A stretch of 33,735 bases of DNA from Gammaproteobacteria bacterium (GTDB lineage: Bacteria; Pseudomonadota; Gammaproteobacteria; UBA12402). Below the pieces are notes generated by a model, which had not been told where the DNA came from, made no database searches, and saw only the letters and a program-made list of their open reading frames with translations. Made by a program: the position numbers and the translations under genes. Positions 8,385 to 16,721 of the stretch are shown piece after piece (the stretch's first letter is position 1; every line of letters starts with the position of its first letter). The stretch covers positions 1-33,735 of the forward strand of contig JAHJDF010000071.1 of assembly GCA_018812595.1 (NCBI GenBank), given 5' to 3'.

Positions 8385-8461
8385 GGGCCCATAGCTCAGC
8401 TGGTCAGAGCAGAGGACTCATAATCCTTTGGTCCTAGGTTCGAATCCTAGTGGGCCCACCA
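8385..8461 (+). tRNA. tRNA with CAU anticodon, probably Ile2 (lysidine-modified)
   Basis: A full cloverleaf can be folded: acceptor GGGCCCA/TGGGCCC, D-arm GCTC..GAGC, anticodon stem GAGGA/TCCTT with loop CTCATAA (anticodon CAT), T-arm CCTAG GTTCGAA CTAGG-type pairing, and an encoded 3' CCA. CAU is shared by elongator Met and Ile2. The acceptor carries C4-G69 and C5-G68, the pairs used by E. coli TilS to recognise Ile2, so Ile2 is favoured. A possible -10 (TACAAT, 8364-8369) lies about 16 bp upstream, without a clear -35. Confidence 0.92.
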
Positions 8462-8501
8462 ATTCGAGTATGGCGGCCAGTAGTGCCGTAGATTTAAGCG
8501 A

Positions 8502-8532
8502 AAAAATTCTTTTTAAATGCTCACGAACATTT
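8502..8532 (-). terminator. Weak terminator downstream of polA
   Basis: On the minus strand an 8-bp stem with one G-U pair (AAATGTTC/GAGCATTT, 8515-8532) is followed by an A/T tract ending in ATTTTTT. It lies between the convergent polA and tRNA genes. The stem is weak and the T-run is displaced, so the call is tentative. Confidence 0.35.
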
Positions 8533-8556
8533 GAGTACGCTGCGCTTTAAAATGAA

Positions 8557-11244
8557 CTACAAATTCCAGTTCTTTCCGATGTCGATGTCTACTTTTAGTG
8601 GGGCGCTTAGATTGGCGGCGTGATTCATGTAATCAGCAATTTTCTCTTGCGCTTCCTTTAGCACGGATTCATGCACTTCGAAGACCAGTTCATCGTGTAC
8701 TTGCATGATCATGTGAACATCAATGCCACTCGCCATTAACCATGCATGAATGCGATTCATCGCAATCTTAATGATCTCTGCGGCTGTTCCTTGCATCGGC
8801 GCATTGATTGCCGCTCGTTCCGCTGCATTGCGATGTTGAACGTTATTCGAACGGATATCCGGTGTCAGCAAGCGTCGCCCGTGCAATGTTTCTACATAAC
8901 CGTGTTCTCGCGCAAACGCGCGGATCGATTCCATGTATTCATGCACCTTTGGATAACGACTGAAATACATGTCGATATAGGACTGCGCCGTCGCACGATC
9001 CACTCCGATTTGCTTTGCCAAACCGAAAGCAGACATGCCATAAATCAACCCAAAATTAATCGCTTTCGCTTCCCGTCGTTGAAGTGACGTCACTTTCTCC
9101 AAAGGCGTATTAAAAATTTCAGAGGCTGTTGCAGCATGGATGTCTTGATCGTTTTGAAACGCCTTCAATAACCCTAGATCCTGCGACAGGTGCGCCATGA
9201 TTCGCAGCTCCACTTGTGAATAATCTGCCGCCAACAACTTGTAATGAGGCGGTGCAATAAACGCTTGTCGAATCCTTCGCCCTTCTTCGGTACGTGCAGG
9301 AATGTTCTGTAAATTAGGGTCTGTCGAAGACAATCGACCCGTTGAAGTGATGGCCTGATGATACGACGTGTGCACTCGCCCGGTATGCGCATTGATCTGT
9401 TCTGGCAAACGATCGGTATAAGTAGATTTCAATTTGTTGAGCGACCGATATTCCAAAATCAATTTCGGCAATGGGTAATCTAATGCCAATTCTTGCAACA
9501 CGCTTTCATTCGTTGACAGCTGCCCCGAAGGCGTCTTTTTGATATGAGGCAATTGCAACTTGTTATACAACACCTCTTGCAATTGTTTTGGAGATGCCAA
9601 ATTAAATGTTTCTCCCGCGATGTCATACACCTCTTGTTCTAACTGATGCAGCCGTTCTGCCAATTCTTTACTTTGTTGCGCTAACAAATTTGCGTCCACC
9701 AAGACTCCATGTCGCTCCATCGTGACCAATACATCGATCAGAGGCATTTCTATTTCTCTGAATACATTTTCTGCGTTCGCAATCGATTGGAGTCGTGGCC
9801 AGAAACATTGGTGCAATCGATAAGCGATATCGGCATCTTCTGCAGCATAGGGACCCGCTTGTTCCAGAGGAATTTGATTAAACGTTTTTTGTTTGACGCC
9901 AGAGCCGGCAACCGCTTCAAAAGAAATGGTTTTTTCTTTCAAATATCGATCCGCCAATGAGTCGAGGTTGTACCGCGTCTCCGTATTGTTCAACACATAT
10001 GCTTCCAGCATCGTATCGAACTCAATCCCGCGAAGTTCAATACCGTGGTTGAGTAATATCTCTTTATCGTATTTCAAATTCTGTCCTACTTTCTTATGCG
10101 AAGGACTTTCTAGAATGGGTTTTAATTTCCTTAACGCATCATCACGCTCAATTTGTTTTGGCGCATTTTCATAATCGTGTGCGAGTGGCAGATAGAAAGC
10201 TTCCCCTTCTTTAAAAGAAAACGAGAGCCCGATAATAAGAGCATCCATGTAATTCAAACTGGTGGTTTCGGTATCGAAAGCAAAAAGAGCCGCTTTTGAT
10301 AAACGCTCTAACAACGCTTCAAAATCTGCTTTTTCTAAAACAGTTTGATATTGCCTTTTGATGGGTTGTTCATTTTTGACGATTGGTTTTTCTAACTCGT
10401 CGATCCAAGATTTAAATTCGAGTTGTTTTAAAATCGACACCAATTCTGTGTTGTTGTCCGGTTGATCGATCAAATCTTTTGTTTGCATAGAAAGCGCAAC
10501 GTTGTTGTCGATAGTGACTAATTTTTTAGACAATGGGATTTGTTGAAGCGCGTGTCTTAAGTTTTCACCGACTTTGCCGGATATTTCATCCGCATGCTGA
10601 ACTAAATGGTCCAAAGAACCGTATTGCTTCAACCATTTCACGGCCGTTTTAGGCCCCACTTTTTCGACACCCGGAACGTTGTCAGAGCTATCTCCTACTA
10701 ACGTTAAGTAATCAATGATCAGATGTGGTGGTATGCCAAATTTTTCCTCAACACCTTTAGGATCCAACGTGGTGTTTGTCATGGTGTTGATGAGAGAAAC
10801 GTGTTTATTCACAAGCTGAGCAAAGTCTTTATCACAGGTGGAGATTAGGACATCCATCCCTTCGGTTTGTGCGCGAGTGGCTAGTGTTCCTATGACATCA
10901 TCGGCTTCGACTCCCTTCATCGACAGGAGCGGTAATCCAAGCGCATGAATGAGATCGAACAATGGCTTGATTTGGCTTTTTAAATCGTCCGGCATAGGAG
11001 GGCGATTCGCTTTGTATTCTGGATAAAGCTCATGCCGAAATGTTTTTCCTTTGGCGTCGAAGACAACAGCGATATGCGTTGGATGAAAGGTTTTGATCAA
11101 TTTGCGTAACATATTGATGACGCCATATACAGCGCCCGTCGGTTGGCCTTTTGAATTCATGAGCGGTGGCAAAGCGTGATAAGCACGATGCAAATAAGAC
11201 GATCCGTCGACGAGAATAAAAGGAGTCTTGGCATGTTTTTCCAT
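8557..11244 (-). CDS. polA: DNA polymerase I
   Basis: The 895-residue protein (928 in E. coli) fills gaps and removes RNA primers. The N-terminal ~290 residues form the 5'-3' exonuclease (FILVDGSSYLHRAYHALPP; GVEADDVIGTLA; LVGDSSDNVPGVEKVGPKTA). The middle domain retains 3'-5' proofreading residues (ALFAFDTETTSLNYMDALI with DxE; NLKYDKEILL; YAAEDADIAYRL). The polymerase domain carries motif A (LLAADYSQVELRIMAHLS), the O-helix (RREAKAINFGLIYGMSAFG) and motif C (MQVHDELVFEV). All three activities therefore look intact. It diverges from rsmA across a 93-bp gap. Confidence 0.98.
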   Translation of the reverse strand: MEKHAKTPFILVDGSSYLHRAYHALPPLMNSKGQPTGAVYGVINMLRKLIKTFHPTHIAVVFDAKGKTFRHELYPEYKANRPPMPDDLKSQIKPLFDLIHALGLPLLSMKGVEADDVIGTLATRAQTEGMDVLISTCDKDFAQLVNKHVSLINTMTNTTLDPKGVEEKFGIPPHLIIDYLTLVGDSSDNVPGVEKVGPKTAVKWLKQYGSLDHLVQHADEISGKVGENLRHALQQIPLSKKLVTIDNNVALSMQTKDLIDQPDNNTELVSILKQLEFKSWIDELEKPIVKNEQPIKRQYQTVLEKADFEALLERLSKAALFAFDTETTSLNYMDALIIGLSFSFKEGEAFYLPLAHDYENAPKQIERDDALRKLKPILESPSHKKVGQNLKYDKEILLNHGIELRGIEFDTMLEAYVLNNTETRYNLDSLADRYLKEKTISFEAVAGSGVKQKTFNQIPLEQAGPYAAEDADIAYRLHQCFWPRLQSIANAENVFREIEMPLIDVLVTMERHGVLVDANLLAQQSKELAERLHQLEQEVYDIAGETFNLASPKQLQEVLYNKLQLPHIKKTPSGQLSTNESVLQELALDYPLPKLILEYRSLNKLKSTYTDRLPEQINAHTGRVHTSYHQAITSTGRLSSTDPNLQNIPARTEEGRRIRQAFIAPPHYKLLAADYSQVELRIMAHLSQDLGLLKAFQNDQDIHAATASEIFNTPLEKVTSLQRREAKAINFGLIYGMSAFGLAKQIGVDRATAQSYIDMYFSRYPKVHEYMESIRAFAREHGYVETLHGRRLLTPDIRSNNVQHRNAAERAAINAPMQGTAAEIIKIAMNRIHAWLMASGIDVHMIMQVHDELVFEVHESVLKEAQEKIADYMNHAANLSAPLKVDIDIGKNWNL

Positions 11245-11276
11245 GGCAGTTGACCTTTGTATTTATTTAGATGTTT

Positions 11277-11304
11277 TTGATCTTAGCATGCTGATTCATA
11301 TTAG
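11277..11304 (+). promoter_or_regulatory. Candidate promoter of rsmA
   Basis: TTGATC (11277-11282) and TATTAG (11299-11304) are 16 bp apart in the polA-rsmA divergent gap. The match is moderate and no other signal supports it. Confidence 0.3.
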
Positions 11305-11337
11305 AATCGTTGTACCCACCATTTCAGGAACTGTTTC

Positions 11338-12111
11338 ATGCCAATCTTTGCTAAAAAACGTTTTTCACAAAATTTTCTTAAAGACCAACGCGTTATTGAG
11401 AACATCATTCGTTTGTTGCAACCCAGAAAGGATCAACATTGGGTAGAAATCGGGCCGGGCTTGGGCGCATTAACGACAGCGCTCTTACAAAAAACAGGCG
11501 AGCTCGATGTCATTGAAATTGATCGTGACTTGATTGCGCCACTAACAGCCGCATGTGAACTCCTAGGTGAACTTCATGTGCATGTTTATGACGCGTTGAA
11601 ATTTGATTTTCATTCACTGGTCACGCAGCAAGAAAAATTACATGTAGTCGGTAATTTGCCGTACCACATCTCTTCTCCATTGATTTTTTATTTATTGAAA
11701 TTTGCCAACGACATTCAAGACATGCATTTCATGCTGCAAAAAGAGGTAGTAGATCGCATCGTCGCAAAACCCGGCAGCAAGACTTACGGTCGCTTGAGCG
11801 TGATGGTTCAATATTTTTGCCGCGCAGAGAAATTATTAAACATTCCCCCGACCGCTTTTTATCCAGTACCAAAAGTCCATTCAGCTATCGTGCGATTAGA
11901 ACCGTACAAAAAGAAACCCGTTACGTGCAAAGACGAAACGGTCTTCACAGAAGTAGTCAAACAAGCTTTCTCGCAACGCCGCAAGACAATAAGCAATGCC
12001 CTGAAAAAGCTAGTCAGTGCACAAACATTGGCAGCAGTCGGAATCGATCCCTCATCCAGAGCAGAAACCTTGGGGGTAGAGGCATTCATAAGAATCAGTA
12101 ACGCTTCGTAA
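11338..12111 (+). CDS. rsmA: 16S rRNA dimethyladenosine transferase (KsgA/RsmA)
   Basis: It dimethylates two adjacent adenosines in the 3' terminal hairpin of 16S rRNA using S-adenosylmethionine, a late quality step of 30S assembly. The 257-residue protein shows the start KKRFSQNFLKD, the SAM-binding motif I (VEIGPGLGALT), the acidic motif II (LDVIEIDRDL) and the catalytic NLPYHISSPLIFYLL (NLPY). The C-terminal domain includes VPKVHSAIVRL and FSQRRKTISNALK. Its usual neighbour apaH follows, 168 bp downstream. Confidence 0.97.
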   Translation: MPIFAKKRFSQNFLKDQRVIENIIRLLQPRKDQHWVEIGPGLGALTTALLQKTGELDVIEIDRDLIAPLTAACELLGELHVHVYDALKFDFHSLVTQQEKLHVVGNLPYHISSPLIFYLLKFANDIQDMHFMLQKEVVDRIVAKPGSKTYGRLSVMVQYFCRAEKLLNIPPTAFYPVPKVHSAIVRLEPYKKKPVTCKDETVFTEVVKQAFSQRRKTISNALKKLVSAQTLAAVGIDPSSRAETLGVEAFIRISNAS

Positions 12112-12279
12112 AGTAACTGTAAATTTGAAAATTATTTTTATAAATATGCTGTAAATTTATAAAAATACTGTAGTCGTTCTAACTTCTTATTTTTCGACTA
12201 TTCCGCATTGAAATGTGGAATAGTCGTGACTTTTATGCAATAGCGTACGAAATAGTCGTTACTTACTGGAGTTTCCTTT
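12112..12279 (+). promoter_or_regulatory. Structured rsmA-apaH intergenic region
   Basis: Three features are packed into 168 bp. First, CTGTAAATTT occurs twice and a third CTGTA follows (about 12117-12175), in very AT-rich DNA. Second, a long hairpin (12196-12225) pairs GACTATTCCGCATT with AATGTGGAATAGTC, interrupted by a single G-U. Third, TAGTCGTnnC occurs three times (about 12173, 12221 and 12254), twice as AATAGTCGT. The hairpin may terminate rsmA or regulate apaH; the direct repeats could be an operator. Confidence 0.45.
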
Positions 12280-13092
12280 ATGTCCATTTATGCCATTGGC
12301 GATGTTCAAGGGTGTTATGACGAGTTGATGGCGTTGCTTGATTGCATCCATTGTGATGAAGCAAAAGATCAACTGTGGTTTGTAGGCGATTTAGTCAATC
12401 GCGGATCTCGTTCTCTTGATGTTTTACGTTTTATAAAAGCATTGCAGCCATCGCCCGTGATCGTATTAGGCAATCACGATCTGCATTTATTAGCCATTCA
12501 TGCAGGCTGTGAAACGATTAAACCTCACGATACGTTTCTGGATGTCTTACAAGCATCGGACGGTGATGAACTGATGCAATGGCTGAGAAACCAATCGTTG
12601 TTGCATTACGACAACGAGCGTCAATGTTTGCTCGTGCACGCAGGCATCCCTCCGCAATGGGATCTCTCTTTAGCTTTGCACTGTGCAAGGGAAGTAGAAG
12701 CGGTTTTGCACGGAGACACGTATCGAGACCTTTTGTCTCGCATGTATTCTGATCAACCAGACTTGTGGTCGGATGATCTAAAAGGGTGGGACCGCTATCG
12801 CTATATCATCAATGCCCTGACGCGGATGCGCTATTGCGACGCACAAGGTCGTTTAGATTTCAAAACAAAGGGTTCGTTAACGGATGCACCCAAACATTTG
12901 ATCTCTTGGTTCAATGTGCAGAACCGAAAATTACAACCTATTAATGTGATATTTGGACATTGGGCTGCTCTAAATGGAGCGTGTGATGTTCCGCATCTAT
13001 ATGCCATCGACACAGGCTGTATCTGGGGCGGAAGCTTGACTGCATTGCGCTTAGAAGATTTGAAACGTTTTTCTGTATCCAAAAAAACATAG
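12280..13092 (+). CDS. apaH: Bis(5'-nucleosyl)-tetraphosphatase, symmetrical
   Basis: It hydrolyses Ap4A to two ADP, limiting this stress nucleotide, and in enteric bacteria also removes Np4 caps from RNA. The 270-residue metallophosphoesterase shows the metal-binding blocks YAIGDVQGCYDEL, VGDLVNRGSRSLDVL and VLGNHDLHLLA, then a histidine block LLVHAGIPPQW and GHWAALNG near the C-terminus. Length is near the 280 of E. coli. pepP begins 9 bp after its stop codon, so the two are probably cotranscribed. Confidence 0.96.
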   Translation: MSIYAIGDVQGCYDELMALLDCIHCDEAKDQLWFVGDLVNRGSRSLDVLRFIKALQPSPVIVLGNHDLHLLAIHAGCETIKPHDTFLDVLQASDGDELMQWLRNQSLLHYDNERQCLLVHAGIPPQWDLSLALHCAREVEAVLHGDTYRDLLSRMYSDQPDLWSDDLKGWDRYRYIINALTRMRYCDAQGRLDFKTKGSLTDAPKHLISWFNVQNRKLQPINVIFGHWAALNGACDVPHLYAIDTGCIWGGSLTALRLEDLKRFSVSKKT

Positions 13093-13101
13093 GAATAAAA
13101 A

Positions 13102-14412
13102 ATGTTGAATAAAGAATTTTTTGCAAAGAATCGTGAGCAATTATTTTTGCAATTGGCGCCAAACAGTATTGCTGTGTTGGTGAATGCCCCTATCTACCTG
13201 CGTACGTGTGCTAATTATCCTTATCGGCATAACAACGATTTTTACTACATAACCGGCATTACAGAGCCGAATGCAATCGCCGTGTTTTTAAAGGGCGAGC
13301 ACAATGTTGAATATCTGCTCTTTCAACCTCAGCGTGACGAAAAGCAAGAGCAGTTTGAAGGGCTCTGTGCTACGGAAAACGAACTAATGGAAAAACATGC
13401 TATTCATCAAATGTATTGGTTGCATGAGTTGGATCAACGCATGCCTGAGTTATTAAGCAACAAAGAGCAGCTTTATTACCCCTATGGAAGATATGCAGAT
13501 TTTGACCTGCGCGTGCAGCAGTGGATGCACCAAGCACGTCTTGAAGCGAGACAAGGAGTCAGTGTTCCTCATGAAATCTTCAACATTGAAACAATCATTC
13601 ATGAGATGCGCTTTATTAAAACTCCTGAAGAAATTTCCATCCTGCAAACATCGGCAAACATTGCAGCACAAGCCCATCTGCAAACCATGCAAGCTTGCAG
13701 GCCTGGCATGCATGAATACGAGTTAGAGTCTATTTTTGTAGGTTCTTGTATGAAGCAGGGCGCACGTTATATGGCCTATGAATCGATCGTGGCCAGCGGC
13801 AATAACGCATGCACGTTGCATTACATGCAAAACAGCGGTGTTTTGCATACAGGGGATTTAGTGTTGATTGATGCAGGTTGTGAATATCAGTCGTACGCGT
13901 CGGATATTACTCGCACGTTTCCCATCAACGGTCGATTCACCCCCGAACAAAAAGCGATTTATGAATTGGTTTTAGCAGCGCAATTGGCTGCTATTTCAAA
14001 AGCGAAACCAGGGAATACTTGGTACGACTGTCAGGCAGTTGCCGTTCGTACGATTACCGAAGGTTTGGTTGATTTAGGTCTTTTGAAAGGGCATATCGAC
14101 GATCTCATTGAGAATGAAACCTACAAACAATTTTATTACCACAAGATAGGTCATTGGATCGGCATGGATGTACATGATGTAGGTGCCTACAAAATTAAAG
14201 AAGATTGGCGCGTGTTACAGCCAGGTATCGTGATGACCATTGAACCCGGTATCTATATTTCGAGGGAAGCAGAAAACGTTGATGAGAAATGGAAGGGCAT
14301 CGGTGTACGCATCGAAGACGATGTCTTAGTGACACAAGCAGAAAACACCATTCTGACTGCAGGTGTACCAAAACAAATCGAGGAAATCGAATCCATCCTA
14401 TCAATAGGATAG
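13102..14412 (+). CDS. pepP: Xaa-Pro aminopeptidase (aminopeptidase P)
   Basis: It releases N-terminal residues that precede proline. Residues 1-~165 form the AMP_N domain (LRTCANYPYRHNNDFYYITG) and the rest an M24 metallopeptidase. Metal ligands are seen in LVLIDAGCEYQSYASDITRT (two Asp), HKIGHWIGMDVHDVG (His), MTIEPGIYI (Glu) and GIGVRIEDDVLVT (Glu). The 436 residues match the E. coli enzyme (441). It follows apaH closely. A coding-like stretch continues in the same frame after its TAG stop (see the separate entry). Confidence 0.95.
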   Translation: MLNKEFFAKNREQLFLQLAPNSIAVLVNAPIYLRTCANYPYRHNNDFYYITGITEPNAIAVFLKGEHNVEYLLFQPQRDEKQEQFEGLCATENELMEKHAIHQMYWLHELDQRMPELLSNKEQLYYPYGRYADFDLRVQQWMHQARLEARQGVSVPHEIFNIETIIHEMRFIKTPEEISILQTSANIAAQAHLQTMQACRPGMHEYELESIFVGSCMKQGARYMAYESIVASGNNACTLHYMQNSGVLHTGDLVLIDAGCEYQSYASDITRTFPINGRFTPEQKAIYELVLAAQLAAISKAKPGNTWYDCQAVAVRTITEGLVDLGLLKGHIDDLIENETYKQFYYHKIGHWIGMDVHDVGAYKIKEDWRVLQPGIVMTIEPGIYISREAENVDEKWKGIGVRIEDDVLVTQAENTILTAGVPKQIEEIESILSIG

Positions 14413-14517
14413 CCATTCTCGCGAAAATTTGTTGTGTTAGACGGCGATGCAAAAGTGATTAAAACCGCTTATGGAGAGGTTAAAATTGTTCCTTTACTGG
14501 ATTTTCTATTGTCGTAA
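14413..14517 (+). pseudogene. Orphan coding-like remnant after pepP
   Basis: Immediately after the pepP TAG and in the same frame, 34 codons stay open and translate to PFSRKFVVLDGDAKVIK then TAYGEVKIVPLLDFLLS before TAA. The amino-acid pattern (alternating hydrophobic and charged positions, ending in an amphipathic helix) looks like the C-terminus of a real protein, but there is no ATG or ribosome site. It may be the tail of a deleted gene, or an extension of pepP cut off by a new stop. I do not recognise the family. Confidence 0.35.
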
Positions 14518-14562
14518 AGAACTCTTTTATTCATGTTTACAACTCAAAAAAGGAGAACCGTG

Positions 14563-15795
14563 ATGAGTGGAAAGAATATCTTTTATGCGCAATCGGGAGG
14601 CGTGACGGCTGTGATTAATGCAACCGCTTGTGGCGTCATTGAAACAGCACGTAAGCATAAAGATCGTCTTGGTACAGTCTATGCAGGTTTGAATGGGATC
14701 TTAGGCGCTCTAAACGATCAATTGATTGATACGAGTTTGGAGTCGGATGAAGACATTGCTGCTTTACGTCATACACCTTCGGGTGCATTCGGTTCTTGTC
14801 GCTACAAATTAAAAAATCTGGAAGAAAACCGTGCGGAATACGAACGTTTAATCGAGGTCTTTAAAGCACACGATATTGGTTATTTCCTCTATAACGGTGG
14901 CGGTGATTCACAAGATACATGCAATAAAGTTTCGCAACTCAGCGCTGCTTTGGGTTATCCATTGGTGAGTATCGGTATTCCAAAAACCATTGACAACGAT
15001 TTGCCATTCACGGATAGCTGTCCGGGTTTTGGTTCCGTTGCGAAATACGTTGCAGTCTCCGCGAAAGAAACGGCGATGGATGTTGCCTCGATGGCAGCGA
15101 CTTCCACAAAGATATTTGTGATGGAAGTCATGGGGCGTCATGCCGGTTGGATTGCAGCAGCTGGTGGATTGGTTGCGGGTGTAGGTGATTCACCGTTTTT
15201 GATTTTGTTTCCAGAAATTCCATTGAATGAAGAAGCCTTTTTAAAACGAGTTCAGCAATGTGTTGAGACATACGGTTATTGTGTGATTGTTGCTTCAGAA
15301 GGGGCTAAAAATGCGGAAGGTAAATTCCTATCCGAAAGCGGTGTCAAAGACGCCTTTGGTCATGTGCAGTTAGGTGGGGTCGCACCGATCATCGCGAAGC
15401 GAATCAAAGATCAGTTGGGCTATAAATATCATTGGGCCGTGTGTGATTATCTACAACGAGCCGCACGACACATTGCATCAAAAGTAGATGTTGAACAAGC
15501 CTATGCCTTGGGAGTCGCTGCGATTGATTTTATCTTGCAAGGCAAGACCGCTGTGATGCCGATTATCGTGCGAGAGAATGATCAACCGTATCGATGGAAA
15601 ATCGGCGAAGTGTCTTTATCCGAAGTCGCAAACGTTGAGAAAAAAATGCCTCGCGACTTCATTTCTAAAGACGGGTTTGGAATTACTCAAAAATGTTTAG
15701 CGTATCTTCAACCCTTGATTCAAGGAGAAGACTATCCCCCGTATGAAAATGGTTTACCAAATTACGTGAAGCTAAAAAACCAGTTGGTGAAATAA
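14563..15795 (+). CDS. pfp: Diphosphate-fructose-6-phosphate 1-phosphotransferase (PPi-dependent phosphofructokinase)
   Basis: It interconverts fructose 6-phosphate and fructose 1,6-bisphosphate using pyrophosphate, a reversible glycolytic step. I start at the ATG of MSGKNIFYAQSGG because AAAGGAG lies just upstream; an in-frame ATG 30 bp earlier lacks one. The 410-residue protein has SGGVTAVINA, FLYNGGGDSQDTCNKV, GIPKTIDNDLPFTDSCPGFG, EVMGRHAGWIAAAGG and QLGGVAPI. The Asp in GGGDS and the Lys in PKTIDND are the residues that mark PPi use; ATP enzymes have Gly at both places. It is the last housekeeping gene before the repeat-rich T4SS part. Confidence 0.92.
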   Translation: MSGKNIFYAQSGGVTAVINATACGVIETARKHKDRLGTVYAGLNGILGALNDQLIDTSLESDEDIAALRHTPSGAFGSCRYKLKNLEENRAEYERLIEVFKAHDIGYFLYNGGGDSQDTCNKVSQLSAALGYPLVSIGIPKTIDNDLPFTDSCPGFGSVAKYVAVSAKETAMDVASMAATSTKIFVMEVMGRHAGWIAAAGGLVAGVGDSPFLILFPEIPLNEEAFLKRVQQCVETYGYCVIVASEGAKNAEGKFLSESGVKDAFGHVQLGGVAPIIAKRIKDQLGYKYHWAVCDYLQRAARHIASKVDVEQAYALGVAAIDFILQGKTAVMPIIVRENDQPYRWKIGEVSLSEVANVEKKMPRDFISKDGFGITQKCLAYLQPLIQGEDYPPYENGLPNYVKLKNQLVK

Positions 15796-15823
15796 CATTT
15801 CCTTCCCGCGCAGGTGTTTTGTC

Positions 15824-16029
15824 GTCATCCCCGCCATCTTTCTGTCATCCCCGCCATCTTTCTGTCATCCCCGCGAAAGCGGGGATCCATGGATTAGGGC
15901 GCTGCGTGGACAGTACGAACAGTCGTCATCCCCGCGAAAGCGGGGATCCAGATACTTCCTGGATCCCCCGCTTTCGCGGGGATGACGGTGCGGACCTCGC
16001 GGGGATGACGGAATGGCTCGCGGGAATGA
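15824..16029 (+). repeat. Palindromic repeat cluster A (pfp-virB2 gap)
   Basis: The unit is GTCATCCCCGCG, an AAAG turn, then CGGGGATCCA (about 26 bp), able to form a stable hairpin. Here are two 5'-truncated starts at 15824 and 15844 (each GTCATCCCCGC plus CATCTTTCT), a full unit 15864-15889, a full unit 15925-15950, an inverted full unit 15961-15986, and two decayed inverted arms ending near 16003 and 16029. A degenerate TTCCCGCGCAGG at about 15803 may be another relic. No gene lies in this ~335-bp gap; the virB2 control region follows. Confidence 0.9.
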
Positions 16030-16093
16030 CATCGAAACCCTCTTTATTTCACGTATTTTCCTACGTTATGTAGTTTCCATCGCATCATTACTA

Positions 16094-16126
16094 TCTCTCC
16101 TGTCATCGCAATCCAAACAGGAGAGA
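16094..16126 (+). promoter_or_regulatory. Hairpin sequestering the virB2 ribosome-binding site
   Basis: TCTCTCCTG (16094-16102) is perfectly complementary to CAGGAGAGA (16118-16126), with a 15-nt loop. The downstream arm contains the AGGAG Shine-Dalgarno sequence 7 bp before the virB2 ATG, so folding would block initiation at the first gene of the secretion operon. The GGA in the arm is also a possible CsrA contact. The regulatory role is an inference from the pairing. Confidence 0.55.
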
Positions 16127-16130
16127 ATCC

Positions 16131-16430
16131 ATGCGATTTTTTCGAATTTCATCTACGCGTCTTCAAACCTATCTAGCGCTCTTATTCTTATCACCTTCCG
16201 TTGCTTGGGCGGATGGATCGACGGCTATCGATCAAGTCCTCAGTAAATTTTTAGATTACCTTACCTCCACTCCCGCCAGAATTCTCGCGACCCTTGCGAT
16301 TGTAGGCGTGGGTTACGCAACGTGGCATCTCGGCAAAGTACCTAAAGACAAAGCGATGGCTGTCATCATCGGCATTGGCATTGTGTTTGGCGGCGCTTCA
16401 ATTCTGCAAATGCTGGGAGTGGGGGCGTAA
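16131..16430 (+). CDS. virB2: VirB2-like major pilin of the type IV secretion system
   Basis: The 99-residue product has a long signal peptide (FRISSTRLQTYLALLFLSPS then VAWADG) and two hydrophobic segments, ARILATLAIVGVGYATWHLG and AVIIGIGIVFGGASILQML, separated by a short basic KVPKDK loop. This is the TrbC/VirB2 pattern; mature pilin subunits assemble the T4SS pilus. It is first in the VirB operon, has an AGGAGAG ribosome site inside a hairpin, and stops 3 bp before virB3. Confidence 0.9.
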   Translation: MRFFRISSTRLQTYLALLFLSPSVAWADGSTAIDQVLSKFLDYLTSTPARILATLAIVGVGYATWHLGKVPKDKAMAVIIGIGIVFGGASILQMLGVGA

Positions 16431-16433
16431 ACA

Positions 16434-16721
16434 ATGGAAGAATTATTGCGTATTAACCCTGTATTTAGCGGCTTAACTCGTCCACCCATGATGATGGGTA
16501 TCACCATGGATTACTTAAGCCTTTGCATCCTTTTTGTGATTAGCCTTTTTATTCTGTTGAACTCGCTGACCTATCTGTTGATTTATCTTCCCTTGCACGC
16601 GATCGGTTGGCTTGCGTGCAAAGTGGATCCAAATATTTTCAGAATTCTTTTAAAGCGAATCGAATTTACCAATGTGCCCAATAAAAAATGGTGGAGATGT
16701 CAGAGCTATGAAGCCCTTTAA
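16434..16721 (+). CDS. virB3: VirB3-like inner-membrane T4SS protein
   Basis: The 95-residue protein has the VirB3 start NPVFSGLTRPPMMMGITMDY and one or two adjacent membrane segments (LCILFVISLFILLNSL and LLIYLPLHAIGWLAC) followed by a conserved DPNIFRIL. VirB3 works with the VirB4 ATPase at the inner membrane. Its last codons overlap the start of virB4 by 14 bp, implying translational coupling. Confidence 0.9.
   Translation: MEELLRINPVFSGLTRPPMMMGITMDYLSLCILFVISLFILLNSLTYLLIYLPLHAIGWLACKVDPNIFRILLKRIEFTNVPNKKWWRCQSYEAL

Noticed and set aside
8385-8461. tRNA as an attachment site for the T4SS island
   Set aside because: No second copy of the tRNA 3' end was seen in the window, no integrase is present, and polA through pfp lie between the tRNA and the T4SS.
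8385-8461. Elongator tRNA-Met assignment
   Set aside because: The anticodon alone would allow it, but C4-G69 and C5-G68 in the acceptor stem fit TilS-modified tRNA-Ile2 better. Not fully excluded.
8746-9087. Long antisense frames within polA, pepP, rsmA and RND genes
   Set aside because: They overlap strongly supported genes, lack ribosome sites and show no family features; they are codon-bias shadows.
15819-16073. Small protein genes rich in VIPAKAGI / PRFRGDD motifs (also at 22685-22937, 24887-25108 and other clusters)
   Set aside because: These frames are translations of the palindromic repeats, with no ribosome sites and no sequence outside the repeats. Only the virB5 and virB4 cases are embedded in a real gene.
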